Origin: Arenibacter sp965652575
GTDB taxonomy: Bacteria; Bacteroidota; Bacteroidia; Flavobacteriales; Flavobacteriaceae
Length of the DNA: 25,897 bases
Direction: 5' to 3'
Assembly (NCBI GenBank): GCA_965652575.1
Contig: CBFGWQ010000033.1
Span: 1 to 25,897, forward strand
This document shows, piece after piece, positions 6,831-14,251 of this stretch; position 1 is the first letter of the stretch; each line of letters begins with the position of its first letter. The notes under the pieces were generated by a model. It ran no database searches and was not told where the DNA came from. It worked only from the letters and a program-made list of their open reading frames with translations. The translations under genes and the position numbers were made by a program.

Positions 6831-7655
6831 ATGTCAGTTAGAAAATTAAAACCAATCACTCCCGGGCAGCGTTTTAGAGTAGTAAACGGATTTGACGCCA
6901 TTACTACTGATAAGCCGGAAAAAAGCTTGCTTGCTCCGTTAAAAAAGTCGGGAGGTAGAAACAGTCAAGGAAAAATGACCATACGCCAGAAAGGTGGGGG
7001 TCATAAGAGAAGGTATCGTGTTATTGATTTCAAAAGGGATAAGCAGGATGTTGCTGCTACTGTTGATTCCATACAATACGATCCGAACAGAACGGCTTTT
7101 ATAGCATTGTTGGTATACGCCGATGGTGAAAAGAGATATATAATTGCTCCAAACGGTTTACAGGTTGGGCAGGAAGTATCTTCGGGCACCGGTGTTGCCC
7201 CGGAAATCGGGAATGCGCTTCCTTTGGGTGAAATACCTTTGGGTACTATCATTTCGGGAATTGAGCTGCGTCCGGGTCAGGGAGCGGTAATGGCTAGAAG
7301 TGCCGGTACATTTGCCCAATTAATGGCAAAGGAAGGTAAGTTCGTTACCATTAAATTGCCATCGGGCGAAACCAGATTGGTTTTAGCTGAATGTTTGGCC
7401 ACTATAGGTGCCGTATCCAACTCCGATCATCAGTTATTGGTGTCCGGGAAGGCCGGTAGAAGTAGATGGTTGGGAAGAAGGCCAAGAACAAGACCGGTAG
7501 CGATGAACCCTGTTGATCACCCTATGGGTGGTGGTGAAGGTAGGGCTTCCGGAGGTCATCCTAGATCTAGAAACGGAATCCCTGCAAAAGGGTACAGGAC
7601 CCGTTCCAAGACCAAGAGCACCAACAAGTATATTTTAGAACGTAGAAAGAAATAA
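6831..7655 (+). CDS. rplB: 50S ribosomal protein L2 (uL2)
   Basis: The 274-residue protein is required for subunit association and for peptidyl transferase activity. The RNA-binding core shows GRNSQGKMTIRQKGGGHKRRYR and DFKRDKQDVAATVDSIQYDPNR. The C-terminal loop reads NPVDHPMGGGEGRASGGHPRSR. His230 in VDHP corresponds to the conserved His229 of E. coli (numbering without Met). The next histidine of the usual HPHGGG motif is methionine (Met232) here, which as I recall is common in Bacteroidetes. Length and ends are otherwise normal. Confidence 0.97.
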   Translation: MSVRKLKPITPGQRFRVVNGFDAITTDKPEKSLLAPLKKSGGRNSQGKMTIRQKGGGHKRRYRVIDFKRDKQDVAATVDSIQYDPNRTAFIALLVYADGEKRYIIAPNGLQVGQEVSSGTGVAPEIGNALPLGEIPLGTIISGIELRPGQGAVMARSAGTFAQLMAKEGKFVTIKLPSGETRLVLAECLATIGAVSNSDHQLLVSGKAGRSRWLGRRPRTRPVAMNPVDHPMGGGEGRASGGHPRSRNGIPAKGYRTRSKTKSTNKYILERRKK

Positions 7656-7668
7656 AAAGTAGAAAGAA

Positions 7669-7947
7669 ATGGCACGTTCATTAAAGAAAGGACCTTACGT
7701 TCACTATAGTTTGGATAAAAAAATCCAACAAAATGTTGAATCCGGTAAAAAGGCAGTCATTAAGACATGGTCTAGAGCTTCTATGATTACCCCTGATTTT
7801 GTAGGTCAGACAATAGCGGTTCATAATGGTAAGCAATTTGTGCCTGTTTTTGTAACAGAGAACATGGTGGGCCACAAATTAGGTGAATTTTCTCCAACAC
7901 GATCTTTTAGGGGGCATGCTGGAGCAAAAAATAAAGGAAAAAAGTAA
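7669..7947 (+). CDS. rpsS: 30S ribosomal protein S19 (uS19)
   Basis: The 92-residue protein of the 30S head contacts S13 and the intersubunit bridge. MARSLKKGPYVHYSLDKKI, WSRASMITPDFVGQTIAVHNGKQFVPVFVTENMVGHKLGEFSPTR and the short glycine/lysine tail match the family throughout. The start at 7669 gives the conserved N-terminus and is preceded by an AGAAAGAA stretch. rplV begins 3 bp after its stop codon. Confidence 0.97.
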   Translation: MARSLKKGPYVHYSLDKKIQQNVESGKKAVIKTWSRASMITPDFVGQTIAVHNGKQFVPVFVTENMVGHKLGEFSPTRSFRGHAGAKNKGKK

Positions 7948-7950
7948 GCT

Positions 7951-8358
7951 ATGGGAGTTCGTAAAAAACAAATGGCCGAAAGGATTAAGGCGGAAAAACA
8001 GCAAATAGCGTTTGCAAAGTTGAATAATTGCCCTACTTCCCCTAGAAAAATGCGCTTGGTTGCGGATTTGGTAAGAGGTGTAAGGGTGGAGAAAGCGCTT
8101 GCTATTTTGAAATTCAACCAAAAGGAATCATCTCGTAGATTGGAGAAGTTATTGTTATCCGCAATAGCCAACTGGCAATCAAAGAATGAGGATGCCAGTG
8201 TTGAGGATGCCGAACTTTTTGTTAAGGAGATCAGAGTGGATGGTGGAAGTATGTTGAAAAGACTGCGTCCCGCACCACAGGGAAGAGCACATAGAATTAG
8301 AAAACGTTCCAACCATGTTACCTTGGTTTTGGGATCTAACAATAACACACAAAGCTAG
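7951..8358 (+). CDS. rplV: 50S ribosomal protein L22 (uL22)
   Basis: The 135-residue protein binds all 23S rRNA domains, and its beta-hairpin lines the exit tunnel. CPTSPRKMRLVADLVRGVRVEKALAIL forms the globular part. The hairpin is seen as RVDGGSMLKRLRPAPQGRAHRIRKRSNHVTL, with the conserved RxxPxAxGRAxxIxKR pattern. The N-terminal 20 residues are a lysine-rich extension (MGVRKKQMAERIKAEKQQ). rpsC follows after 10 bp. Confidence 0.96.
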   Translation: MGVRKKQMAERIKAEKQQIAFAKLNNCPTSPRKMRLVADLVRGVRVEKALAILKFNQKESSRRLEKLLLSAIANWQSKNEDASVEDAELFVKEIRVDGGSMLKRLRPAPQGRAHRIRKRSNHVTLVLGSNNNTQS

Positions 8359-8368
8359 AGCATTTAGT

Positions 8369-9091
8369 ATGGGACAGAAAACAAATCCAATCGGAAATCG
8401 TCTAGGAATTATCAGGGGATGGGAATCTAACTGGTACGGTGGAAACGATTATGGTGATAAACTTGCCGAAGACGATAAGATCAGAAAATATGTTCATGCA
8501 CGTTTGGCAAAAGCAAGTGTGTCCAGGATCATTATAGAGCGTACCCTTAAGTTGATTACGGTTACCATAACTACGGCAAGACCGGGTATTATTATTGGAA
8601 AGGGAGGACAGGAAGTAGATAAGCTGAAGGAAGAGCTTAAGAAGATTACGGATAAGGAGGTCCAGATCAATATTTTTGAGATAAAGAGACCTGAATTGGA
8701 TGCTAATCTTGTTGCTGCCAGTGTAGCGCGTCAAATTGAAAGTAGGATTTCTTTTAGAAGGGCTATAAAAATGGCAATTGCAGCGGCCATGAGAATGAAT
8801 GCCGAGGGGATCAAGATTCAGATATCCGGACGTTTGAACGGTGCTGAAATGGCAAGGTCCGAGTCTTATAAAGAAGGTAGGATCCCATTGTCCACTTTTA
8901 GGGCCGATATAGATTATGCTTTGCATGAGGCGCATACCACCTATGGAAGATTGGGAATCAAAGTATGGATCATGAAAGGTGAGGTGTACGGAAAAAGAGA
9001 ACTTTCTCCATTGGTAGGCATGGCAAAAACCCAGGCTTCCGGTAAAAGTGGAAAGCAAGAAGGCCCGAAGAAACAACGTCGTAGAAAGTAA
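8369..9091 (+). CDS. rpsC: 30S ribosomal protein S3 (uS3)
   Basis: The 240-residue protein lines the mRNA entry tunnel and contributes to helicase activity. MGQKTNPIGNRLGIIRGWES is the conserved start, so ATG 8369 is chosen. An in-frame upstream start at 8315 would overlap rplV and adds no family sequence. The KH domain is visible around ARPGIIIGKGGQEVDKLKEEL, with GxxG motif IGKGG. The C-terminal domain carries ISGRLNGAEMARSESYKEGRIPLSTFRADIDYA. The basic tail KQEGPKKQRRRK is normal for the family. Confidence 0.97.
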   Translation: MGQKTNPIGNRLGIIRGWESNWYGGNDYGDKLAEDDKIRKYVHARLAKASVSRIIIERTLKLITVTITTARPGIIIGKGGQEVDKLKEELKKITDKEVQINIFEIKRPELDANLVAASVARQIESRISFRRAIKMAIAAAMRMNAEGIKIQISGRLNGAEMARSESYKEGRIPLSTFRADIDYALHEAHTTYGRLGIKVWIMKGEVYGKRELSPLVGMAKTQASGKSGKQEGPKKQRRRK

Positions 9092-9111
9092 TTTTTTAAA
9101 GAAGTAAAGAA

Positions 9112-9531
9112 ATGTTACAGCCAAAAAGAACTAAGTTCCGCAAAATGCAGAAAGGTCGTATGAAAGGGATCTCTGGAAGAGGGCATCAACTTTCAAACGG
9201 TATGTTTGGTATTAAATCAATGGATACCTCTTTTATAACATCGCGCCAAATAGAAGCAGCTCGTATTGCGGCAACTAGGTACATGAAAAGAGAAGGCCAA
9301 TTATGGATAAAAATATTCCCGGACAAGCCTATCACCAAGAAGCCGTTAGAGGTTCGTATGGGTAAGGGTAAGGGAGCCCCTGAATATTTTGTAGCTGTAG
9401 TGTTGCCGGGAAGGGTGATGTTCGAGGTTGCCGGTGTGTCCCTTGATATTGCAAAGGAGGCTTTGCGCCTTGCGGCACAAAAACTGCCGGTAAGGACTAA
9501 ATTTATTATTGCTAGGGACTATTCTGCTTAA
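9112..9531 (+). CDS. rplP: 50S ribosomal protein L16 (uL16)
   Basis: The 139-residue protein helps shape the A site of the large subunit. MLQPKRTKFRKMQKGRMKG at the start is standard. RQIEAARIAATRYMKREGQLWIKIFPDKPITKKPLEVRMGKGKGAPEYFVAVVLPGRVMFE covers the rRNA-binding core. The arginine that is hydroxylated in E. coli lies in the PEYFVAVV-adjacent region and cannot be judged from sequence. It is followed by rpmC after 17 bp. Confidence 0.97.
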   Translation: MLQPKRTKFRKMQKGRMKGISGRGHQLSNGMFGIKSMDTSFITSRQIEAARIAATRYMKREGQLWIKIFPDKPITKKPLEVRMGKGKGAPEYFVAVVLPGRVMFEVAGVSLDIAKEALRLAAQKLPVRTKFIIARDYSA

Positions 9532-9548
9532 TATAATTGCAAGGAATC

Positions 9549-9740
9549 ATGAAACAATCAGAAATAAAAGAATTATCAGTTGAGGGGTTAAGGGAAAAGA
9601 GTGCTGAATTTAAAAAGCAGTATTCCGATTTAAAATTGGCCCACTCTGTTACACCATTGGAAAACCCTTTACTTATCAGAAAAGTAAGAAGAACTGTAGC
9701 AAGGTTGGCAACTGAATTAACTAAAAGGGAAAACCAATAA
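9549..9740 (+). CDS. rpmC: 50S ribosomal protein L29 (uL29)
   Basis: This 63-residue two-helix protein sits near the tunnel exit beside L23. MKQSEIKELSVEGLREKSAEF starts the first helix and NPLLIRKVRRTVARLATELTKRE the second, both typical. The frame is open a few codons further upstream (TTG at 9537). The ATG at 9549 gives the normal N-terminus and a 17-bp gap after rplP. rpsQ follows after 13 bp. Confidence 0.95.
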   Translation: MKQSEIKELSVEGLREKSAEFKKQYSDLKLAHSVTPLENPLLIRKVRRTVARLATELTKRENQ

Positions 9741-9753
9741 TTGGTTCTGCTTT

Positions 9754-10011
9754 ATGGAAAAAAGGAATTTAAGAAAAGAGAGAATAGGGGTTGTAACCAG
9801 CAACAAAATGGAGAAATCGGTAGTGGTTTCCGAAGTAAAACGTGTTAAACACCCTATGTACGGTAAGTTCGTGTTGAAAACTAAGAAATATGTTGCACAC
9901 GATGAAAAGAACGATTGCAATATTGGCGATACTGTTAAGATCATGGAGACACGTCCATTGAGTAAGACCAAATGTTGGAGGTTAGTGGAAATCATTGAAA
10001 GAGCTAAATAA
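9754..10011 (+). CDS. rpsQ: 30S ribosomal protein S17 (uS17)
   Basis: The 85-residue OB-fold protein binds early to the 16S rRNA 5' domain. RKERIGVVTSNKMEKSVVVSEVKRVKHPMYGKFV matches the beta-barrel core, and DCNIGDTVKIMETRPLSKTKCWRLVEIIERA the second half, with the conserved GD, E-RP-S-K-W pattern. It closes the S10 group. rplN starts 2 bp after its stop, so S10 and spc groups run together without a gap for a promoter. Confidence 0.97.
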   Translation: MEKRNLRKERIGVVTSNKMEKSVVVSEVKRVKHPMYGKFVLKTKKYVAHDEKNDCNIGDTVKIMETRPLSKTKCWRLVEIIERAK

Positions 10012-10013
10012 TT

Positions 10014-10382
10014 ATGTTACAGCAAGAATCTAGACTAAAAGTAGCGGATAATACGGGTGCAAAAGAAGTTTTGACCATTCGTGTGTTGGGGGGTACAAAA
10101 AGAAGATATGCTTCCGTTGGGGATAAAATTGTAGTAGCCGTTAAGGAGGCTACCCCTAATGGTGCTGTTAAAAAAGGTGCGGTTTCCACAGCAGTTGTTG
10201 TAAGGACAAAGAAAGAAGTTAGAAGGCCCGATGGTTCTTATATTCGTTTCGATGATAATGCCTGTGTACTTTTAAACCCTACCGGGGAAATGAGGGGAAC
10301 ACGTGTTTTTGGACCGGTGGCAAGGGAACTTCGGGATAAACAATTCATGAAAATTGTTTCATTGGCTCCAGAGGTGCTTTAA
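10014..10382 (+). CDS. rplN: 50S ribosomal protein L14 (uL14)
   Basis: The 122-residue protein forms an intersubunit bridge and is the binding site of the silencing factor RsfS in studied bacteria. MLQQESRLKVADNTGAKEVLTIRVLGGTKRRYASVGD and RPDGSYIRFDDNACVLLNPTGEMRGTRVFGPVARELR are highly conserved and full length. It is the first gene of the spc group. rplX begins 13 bp after the stop. Confidence 0.98.
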   Translation: MLQQESRLKVADNTGAKEVLTIRVLGGTKRRYASVGDKIVVAVKEATPNGAVKKGAVSTAVVVRTKKEVRRPDGSYIRFDDNACVLLNPTGEMRGTRVFGPVARELRDKQFMKIVSLAPEVL

Positions 10383-10395
10383 TAAATATAGCAAA

Positions 10396-10710
10396 ATGGG
10401 AAAATTAAAAATTAAAACGGGGGATACTGTTAGAATTATTGCCGGAGACCATAAAGGGGTAGAGGGTAAGGTTGTAAGTGTAGACCGTGAAAAGAACAAG
10501 GCGATCGTTGAAGGTGCCAATATGGTGTCCAAACACGAAAAGCCAAGTGCTAGCAATCCTCAAGGAGGGATTGTTAAGAAAGAGGCCCCTTTACAGATAT
10601 CCAATCTGTCATTGATCGATCCAAAATCCGGAGAGACCACTAGAGTTGGATTTGAGGTAAGGGATGGTAAGAAAGTAAGATTTTCTAAGAAATCTAAAGA
10701 AGTAATTTAG
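10396..10710 (+). CDS. rplX: 50S ribosomal protein L24 (uL24)
   Basis: The 104-residue assembly initiator protein has a KOW motif near its N-terminus (KTGDTVRIIAGDHKGVEGKVVSVDREKNKAIVEG). MGKLKIKTGD is the family start, so ATG 10396 is used. An in-frame start at 10354 would overlap the end of rplN and add a non-homologous 14-residue leader. GANMVSKHEKPSASNPQGGIVKKEAPLQISNL is the conserved second half. rplE starts 2 bp after the stop. Confidence 0.96.
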   Translation: MGKLKIKTGDTVRIIAGDHKGVEGKVVSVDREKNKAIVEGANMVSKHEKPSASNPQGGIVKKEAPLQISNLSLIDPKSGETTRVGFEVRDGKKVRFSKKSKEVI

Positions 10711-10712
10711 TT

Positions 10713-11264
10713 ATGGCTTACGTTCCAAGATTAAAACAGGAATATAAAGAAAGAGTTGTCAAGGCTCTTAAGGAAGAGTTTGGTTACAAAAATGTAATGC
10801 AGGTTCCCAAATTAGAGAAAATTGTTGTTAGTAGAGGTGTTGGTGCCGCTGTAGCGGATAAGAAGCTTATAGACCATGCGGTAGATGAGTTGACCAATAT
10901 CACTGGCCAAAAAGCAATTTCAACCATGTCCAAAAAGGATGTTGCCGCATTTAAATTGCGTAAGGGAATGCCGATCGGGGCAAAAGTAACCTTGCGTGGA
11001 GAGAGGATGTACGAGTTTTTGGATAGATTGGTAACGACTGCATTGCCCAGGGTAAGGGATTTCCAAGGAATTAAGGCTACCGGCTTTGATGGAAGGGGGA
11101 ATTATAATCTTGGTATTACGGAGCAAATCATATTTCCGGAAATAAACATTGATAAAATTAACAGAATCAATGGGATGGATATTACATTTGTAACCTCTGC
11201 GGAAACAGATAAAGAAGCTAAATCATTATTAACCGAATTAGGACTACCTTTTAAAAAGAATTAG
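10713..11264 (+). CDS. rplE: 50S ribosomal protein L5 (uL5)
   Basis: The 183-residue protein binds 5S rRNA and contacts P-site tRNA. Conserved blocks are YVPRLKQEYKERVVKALKEEF, VPKLEKIVVSRGVG, ITGQKAISTMSKKDVAAFKLRKGMPIGAKVTLRG and GRGNYNLGITEQIIFPEI. Length and ends are normal. rpsN starts after a single intervening base, so the two genes are probably translationally coupled. Confidence 0.97.
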   Translation: MAYVPRLKQEYKERVVKALKEEFGYKNVMQVPKLEKIVVSRGVGAAVADKKLIDHAVDELTNITGQKAISTMSKKDVAAFKLRKGMPIGAKVTLRGERMYEFLDRLVTTALPRVRDFQGIKATGFDGRGNYNLGITEQIIFPEINIDKINRINGMDITFVTSAETDKEAKSLLTELGLPFKKN

Positions 11265-11265
11265 T

Positions 11266-11535
11266 ATGGCTAAAGAATCCATGAAGGCCCGTGAGGTCAA
11301 AAGAGCTAAGACTGTAGCTAAGTATGCCGAGAAGAGAAAGGCCTTAAAGGAGGCTGGTGATTATGAGGCCTTACAGAAGTTGCCCAAAAATGCTTCTCCT
11401 ATTCGTATGCACAACCGTTGCAAGCTAACCGGTAGGCCCAAGGGTTACATGAGGACTTTTGGTATATCTAGGGTTACTTTTAGGGAAATGGCCAATAATG
11501 GTCTTATACCGGGAGTAAGAAAGGCTAGCTGGTAA
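11266..11535 (+). CDS. rpsN: 30S ribosomal protein S14 (uS14), long zinc-free form
   Basis: The 89-residue length identifies the long form rather than the ~61-residue zinc-binding form. The segment that would carry the CxxC...CxxC knuckle reads RMHNRCKLTGRPKGYMRTFG and keeps one cysteine, so it cannot bind zinc in the usual way. The C-terminus GISRVTFREMANNGLIPGVRKASW is the standard 30S-head contact. It lies between rplE (1-bp gap) and rpsH (67-bp gap). Confidence 0.96.
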   Translation: MAKESMKAREVKRAKTVAKYAEKRKALKEAGDYEALQKLPKNASPIRMHNRCKLTGRPKGYMRTFGISRVTFREMANNGLIPGVRKASW

Positions 11536-11602
11536 TAAAAGAGTATAAACTGGTTTCAGGTTTAACAATAATGTTAAAAACCGTTACCGTAAATCAATAA
11601 TT

Positions 11603-12001
11603 ATGTTTACAGATCCAATAGCGGATTATTTAACTAGAATTAGAAATGCAAGTAGCGCCGGTCACAGAGTGGTTGAGGTGCCTGCATCTAATCTAAAGAA
11701 AGAAATTACTAAAATATTATTCGATCAAGGATATATTTTAAGCTACAAGTTTGAAGATAATGCGGTTCAGGGGACTATTAAGATAGCCTTGAAGTATGAC
11801 AAGTTTACAAAGGAGCCGGTTATAAGGAAAATTAAGCGAGTTAGTACACCTGGACTTAGAAAATATGCTAGCTCGGCAGAGTTGCCAAGAGTATTGAACG
11901 GTCTTGGTATTGCTATTGTTTCTACTTCCCATGGTGTAATGACCAGCAAGCAGGCAAAGCTTGAGAATGCAGGTGGGGAAGTATTATGTTATGTTTATTA
12001 A
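11603..12001 (+). CDS. rpsH: 30S ribosomal protein S8 (uS8)
   Basis: The 132-residue protein binds the central domain of 16S rRNA and represses the spc operon in E. coli. MFTDPIADYLTRIRNASSAGH is the conserved start. The C-terminal core RVLNGLGIAIVSTSHGVMTSKQAKLENAGGEVLCYVY contains the STSxGxMT motif. The gap before it (11536-11602) is 67 bp with no clear hairpin. The E. coli-type S8 target lies near rplE in that species; I cannot identify an equivalent here by eye. Confidence 0.97.
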   Translation: MFTDPIADYLTRIRNASSAGHRVVEVPASNLKKEITKILFDQGYILSYKFEDNAVQGTIKIALKYDKFTKEPVIRKIKRVSTPGLRKYASSAELPRVLNGLGIAIVSTSHGVMTSKQAKLENAGGEVLCYVY

Positions 12002-12021
12002 TACTATAAAGATTTAGAAAA

Positions 12022-12564
12022 ATGTCTAGAACAGGTAATAATCCAATAGCAATTCCAGAAGGAGTAACCGTAGAGGTCAAGGAAGATGTTATTACTGTAA
12101 AAGGTAAGCTGGGGGAACTTTCCCAAGAATTTTCTGGTGCTGCTGTTAAGGTTGAAGATGGTCAGGTATTTGTTACAAGACCTTCGGATTCCAAGGAGCA
12201 TAAGGCAAAACATGGTCTTTACAGATCTTTGATCTTTAATATGGTCAAAGGGGTTTCTAAAGGATGGGTTAAGGAATTGGAGTTGGTAGGAGTAGGATAC
12301 CGTGCCAGTAACCAAGGACAAACTTTGGATCTAGCTTTAGGATTTTCGCACAATATTATTATGGATCTGGCTTCAGAGGTAAAAGTGGAGACCGTATCCG
12401 AAAAAGGAAAGAATCCGATCATAAAGCTTAGTTCGCATGATAAGCAATTAGTGGGACAGATCGCTGCCAAGATCAGATCTTTCCGTAAGCCGGAACCTTA
12501 CAAAGGAAAAGGAATTAAGTTCGTTGGTGAACAATTAAGAAGAAAAGCTGGTAAATCGGCTTAA
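12022..12564 (+). CDS. rplF: 50S ribosomal protein L6 (uL6)
   Basis: The 180-residue protein lies near the factor-binding site of the 50S subunit. It shows the two repeated domains: NPIAIPEGVTVEVKEDVITVKGKLGEL in the first and ELVGVGYRASNQGQTLDLALGFSH in the second. The tail RKPEPYKGKGIKFVGEQLRRKAGKSA carries the PEPYKGKGI motif. The length is normal. It is flanked by rpsH (20 bp) and rplR (11 bp). Confidence 0.97.
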   Translation: MSRTGNNPIAIPEGVTVEVKEDVITVKGKLGELSQEFSGAAVKVEDGQVFVTRPSDSKEHKAKHGLYRSLIFNMVKGVSKGWVKELELVGVGYRASNQGQTLDLALGFSHNIIMDLASEVKVETVSEKGKNPIIKLSSHDKQLVGQIAAKIRSFRKPEPYKGKGIKFVGEQLRRKAGKSA

Positions 12565-12575
12565 TAATTAGCATT

Positions 12576-12932
12576 ATGGGATTAACGAAGACTGAAAGAA
12601 GACTACGTATCAGAAGGAGGATCAGAAAGATATCCTCAGGTACTGCAGAAAGGCCAAGACTTGCTGTTTTTAGAAGTAATACAGGGATTTACGCTCAAAT
12701 TATCGATGACGTGGCAGGAACGACCCTGGTGTCCGCTTCCTCAAGGGATAAGGCGTTGGCCAAGGCCAAAGGGACAAAAACAGAAGTGGCCAACCTAGTT
12801 GGAAAGGCTATTGCCGAAAAGGCAAAAGAGGCCGGAATAGAGACAGTTGCTTTTGACAGGGGTGGTAATTTATATCACGGGAGAGTAAAATCATTAGCCG
12901 ATGGCGCTAGGGAAGCCGGATTAAAATTCTAA
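12576..12932 (+). CDS. rplR: 50S ribosomal protein L18 (uL18)
   Basis: The 118-residue protein binds 5S rRNA together with L5. The arginine-rich N-terminus TKTERRLRIRRRIRKISSGTAERPRLAVFRSN is typical, with the conserved GTxxRPRLxVxRSN motif. The C-terminus VAFDRGGNLYHGRVKSLADGAREAGLKF is also standard. rpsE follows after 7 bp. Confidence 0.97.
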   Translation: MGLTKTERRLRIRRRIRKISSGTAERPRLAVFRSNTGIYAQIIDDVAGTTLVSASSRDKALAKAKGTKTEVANLVGKAIAEKAKEAGIETVAFDRGGNLYHGRVKSLADGAREAGLKF

Positions 12933-12939
12933 GAATATT

Positions 12940-13464
12940 ATGTATCAGAAATACAAAAACGTAGAGACTGTTAAGCCGGGAGGTTTAGAATTAAAGGATA
13001 GATTGGTTGGGGTACAACGTGTTACCAAGGTTACGAAAGGTGGTAGGGCGTTCGGATTCTCTGCCATAGTCGTAGTAGGTGATGAGAATGGCGTTGTGGG
13101 CCACGGTCTGGGCAAGTCTAAGGAGGTTGCCACGGCAATTGCCAAGGCTATAGAAGATGCTAAAAAGAATCTTATTAGAATTCCATTGAACAAGGGTACC
13201 TTGCCACATGAACAAAAAGGAAAATTCGGTGGAGCAAGAGTTTATATCCAGCCGGCATCGCATGGTACCGGAGTAATTGCCGGTGGTGCCGTTAGGGCGG
13301 TATTGGAAGCAGTAGGTGTCCATGATGTATTGTCCAAATCACAAGGTTCATCCAACCCCCATAACGTGGTAAAAGCTACTTTTGATGCGCTTTTACAACT
13401 TAGAGGAGCAAAGACAGTTGCTAACCAAAGAGGTATTTCTTTAGAAAAAGTTTTTAAAGGATAA
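12940..13464 (+). CDS. rpsE: 30S ribosomal protein S5 (uS5)
   Basis: The 174-residue protein contributes to decoding accuracy and mRNA unwinding. LKDRLVGVQRVTKVTKGGRAFGFSAIVVVGDENGVVGHGLGKSKEV is the double-stranded-RNA-binding-like domain, which includes the loop where spectinomycin resistance arises in other bacteria. ASHGTGVIAGGAVRAVLEAVGVHDVLSKSQGSSNPHNVVKATFDAL is the C-terminal domain. rpmD normally follows within a few bases; here it is 127 bp away because a repeat element occupies the gap. Confidence 0.97.
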   Translation: MYQKYKNVETVKPGGLELKDRLVGVQRVTKVTKGGRAFGFSAIVVVGDENGVVGHGLGKSKEVATAIAKAIEDAKKNLIRIPLNKGTLPHEQKGKFGGARVYIQPASHGTGVIAGGAVRAVLEAVGVHDVLSKSQGSSNPHNVVKATFDALLQLRGAKTVANQRGISLEKVFKG

Positions 13465-13470
13465 TTATAT

Positions 13471-13591
13471 GGTACAGAGTATTTAGTACAAAGTACTTAG
13501 TATCTGCCTAGTTAAATTCGGAACAAGGGGAATTTGTAAAACAGGATACCAGTACTTAATGCTAACTACTTAATACTCAATACTAAATAAC
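13471..13591. repeat. TACTAA/TTAGTA hairpin element, copy 2 (upstream of rpmD)
   Basis: The left arm (13471-13508) contains AGTATTTAGTACAAAGTAC. The right arm (13544-13591) is a run of TACTTAAT/TACTAA-type units. The reverse complement of part of the right arm aligns with the left arm over about 26 bp at roughly three quarters identity, so the region can fold into a long imperfect hairpin with a centre of about 35 bp. Positions 13478-13500 match 5154-5176 of copy 1 at 20 of 23 bases. As in copy 1, the element ends directly at a start codon, here rpmD. Confidence 0.65.
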
Positions 13592-13771
13592 ATGGGAAAG
13601 ATTAAAGTAAAGCAGGTAAAGAGCAGTATTAAAAGAGCTCAAAATCAAAAGAGGACATTAGAGTCCCTTGGTTTGCGAAGAATAGGACAGGTGGTAGAAC
13701 ACGAGGCTACCCCAAATATTCTTGGGATGATAAATAAAGTTAAACACTTAGTTTCCACAGAGGAGGCTTAA
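13592..13771 (+). CDS. rpmD: 50S ribosomal protein L30 (uL30)
   Basis: The 59-residue protein matches bacterial L30 in length and sequence: MGKIKVKQVKSSIKRAQNQK, then SLGLRRIGQVVEHEATPNILGMINKVKHLV. It is a small surface protein of the 50S subunit. Its ATG immediately follows the right arm of a repeat element, so the translation initiation region upstream is repeat-derived. rplO begins 15 bp after the stop. Confidence 0.95.
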   Translation: MGKIKVKQVKSSIKRAQNQKRTLESLGLRRIGQVVEHEATPNILGMINKVKHLVSTEEA

Positions 13772-13786
13772 TATAATTTTAGTGTT

Positions 13787-14239
13787 ATGAATTTAAGTAA
13801 TTTAAAACCAGCGGATGGTGCTGTACAAAAAGCCGGTAAAGTCGTAGGTAGAGGTCAGGGTTCCGGTAAGGGAGGTACTGCTACCAGAGGGCATAAAGGT
13901 GCTAAATCCAGATCTGGTTATTCTAAGAAAATTGGTTTCGAAGGAGGGCAAATGCCATTACAGAGACGTGTGCCAAAATTTGGTTTTACGAATGTCAATA
14001 GAAAGGATTACGCTGGGATCAATCTTGAGAAATTACAGGAATTGGTAGACAAGGGAGCCATTAAGGATACGGTTACTTTGGATATCCTTGTAGAGAATGG
14101 ATTGGTGGGTAAAAATGATTTGGTCAAGATTCTTGGCAATGGAGAGCTAAAGGCTTCCCTAAAAGTTTCTGTACATAAATTTACAGCTACCGCAAAAGCT
14201 GCAATCGAGGCTGCTGGTGGTGAGGCTATAAGTTTATAA
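13787..14239 (+). CDS. rplO: 50S ribosomal protein L15 (uL15)
   Basis: The 150-residue protein is a late 50S assembly component. The glycine/lysine-rich N-terminal extension (KVVGRGQGSGKGGTATRGHKG, then KSRSGYSKKIGFEGGQMPLQRRVPKFGF) penetrates the rRNA core. The globular C-terminus ends VHKFTATAKAAIEAAGGEAISL, with the conserved AxxAIExAGG motif. secY follows after 12 bp, the conserved rplO-secY order. Confidence 0.97.
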   Translation: MNLSNLKPADGAVQKAGKVVGRGQGSGKGGTATRGHKGAKSRSGYSKKIGFEGGQMPLQRRVPKFGFTNVNRKDYAGINLEKLQELVDKGAIKDTVTLDILVENGLVGKNDLVKILGNGELKASLKVSVHKFTATAKAAIEAAGGEAISL

Positions 14240-14251
14240 GCAAAGAATACT

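Noticed and set aside
8315..8368. Upstream in-frame start of rpsC
   Set aside because: It would overlap rplV and adds residues unlike any S3; MGQKTNP at 8369 is the family start.
8402..9124. Long open frame antisense to rpsC (240 codons), and similar ones opposite fusA, rplV and eno
   Set aside because: They lie wholly within well-supported genes, have no recognisable domain and are best explained as composition shadows of the sense genes.
10354..10395. Upstream in-frame start of rplX
   Set aside because: It overlaps the end of rplN; MGKLKIKTGD at 10396 is the expected start.
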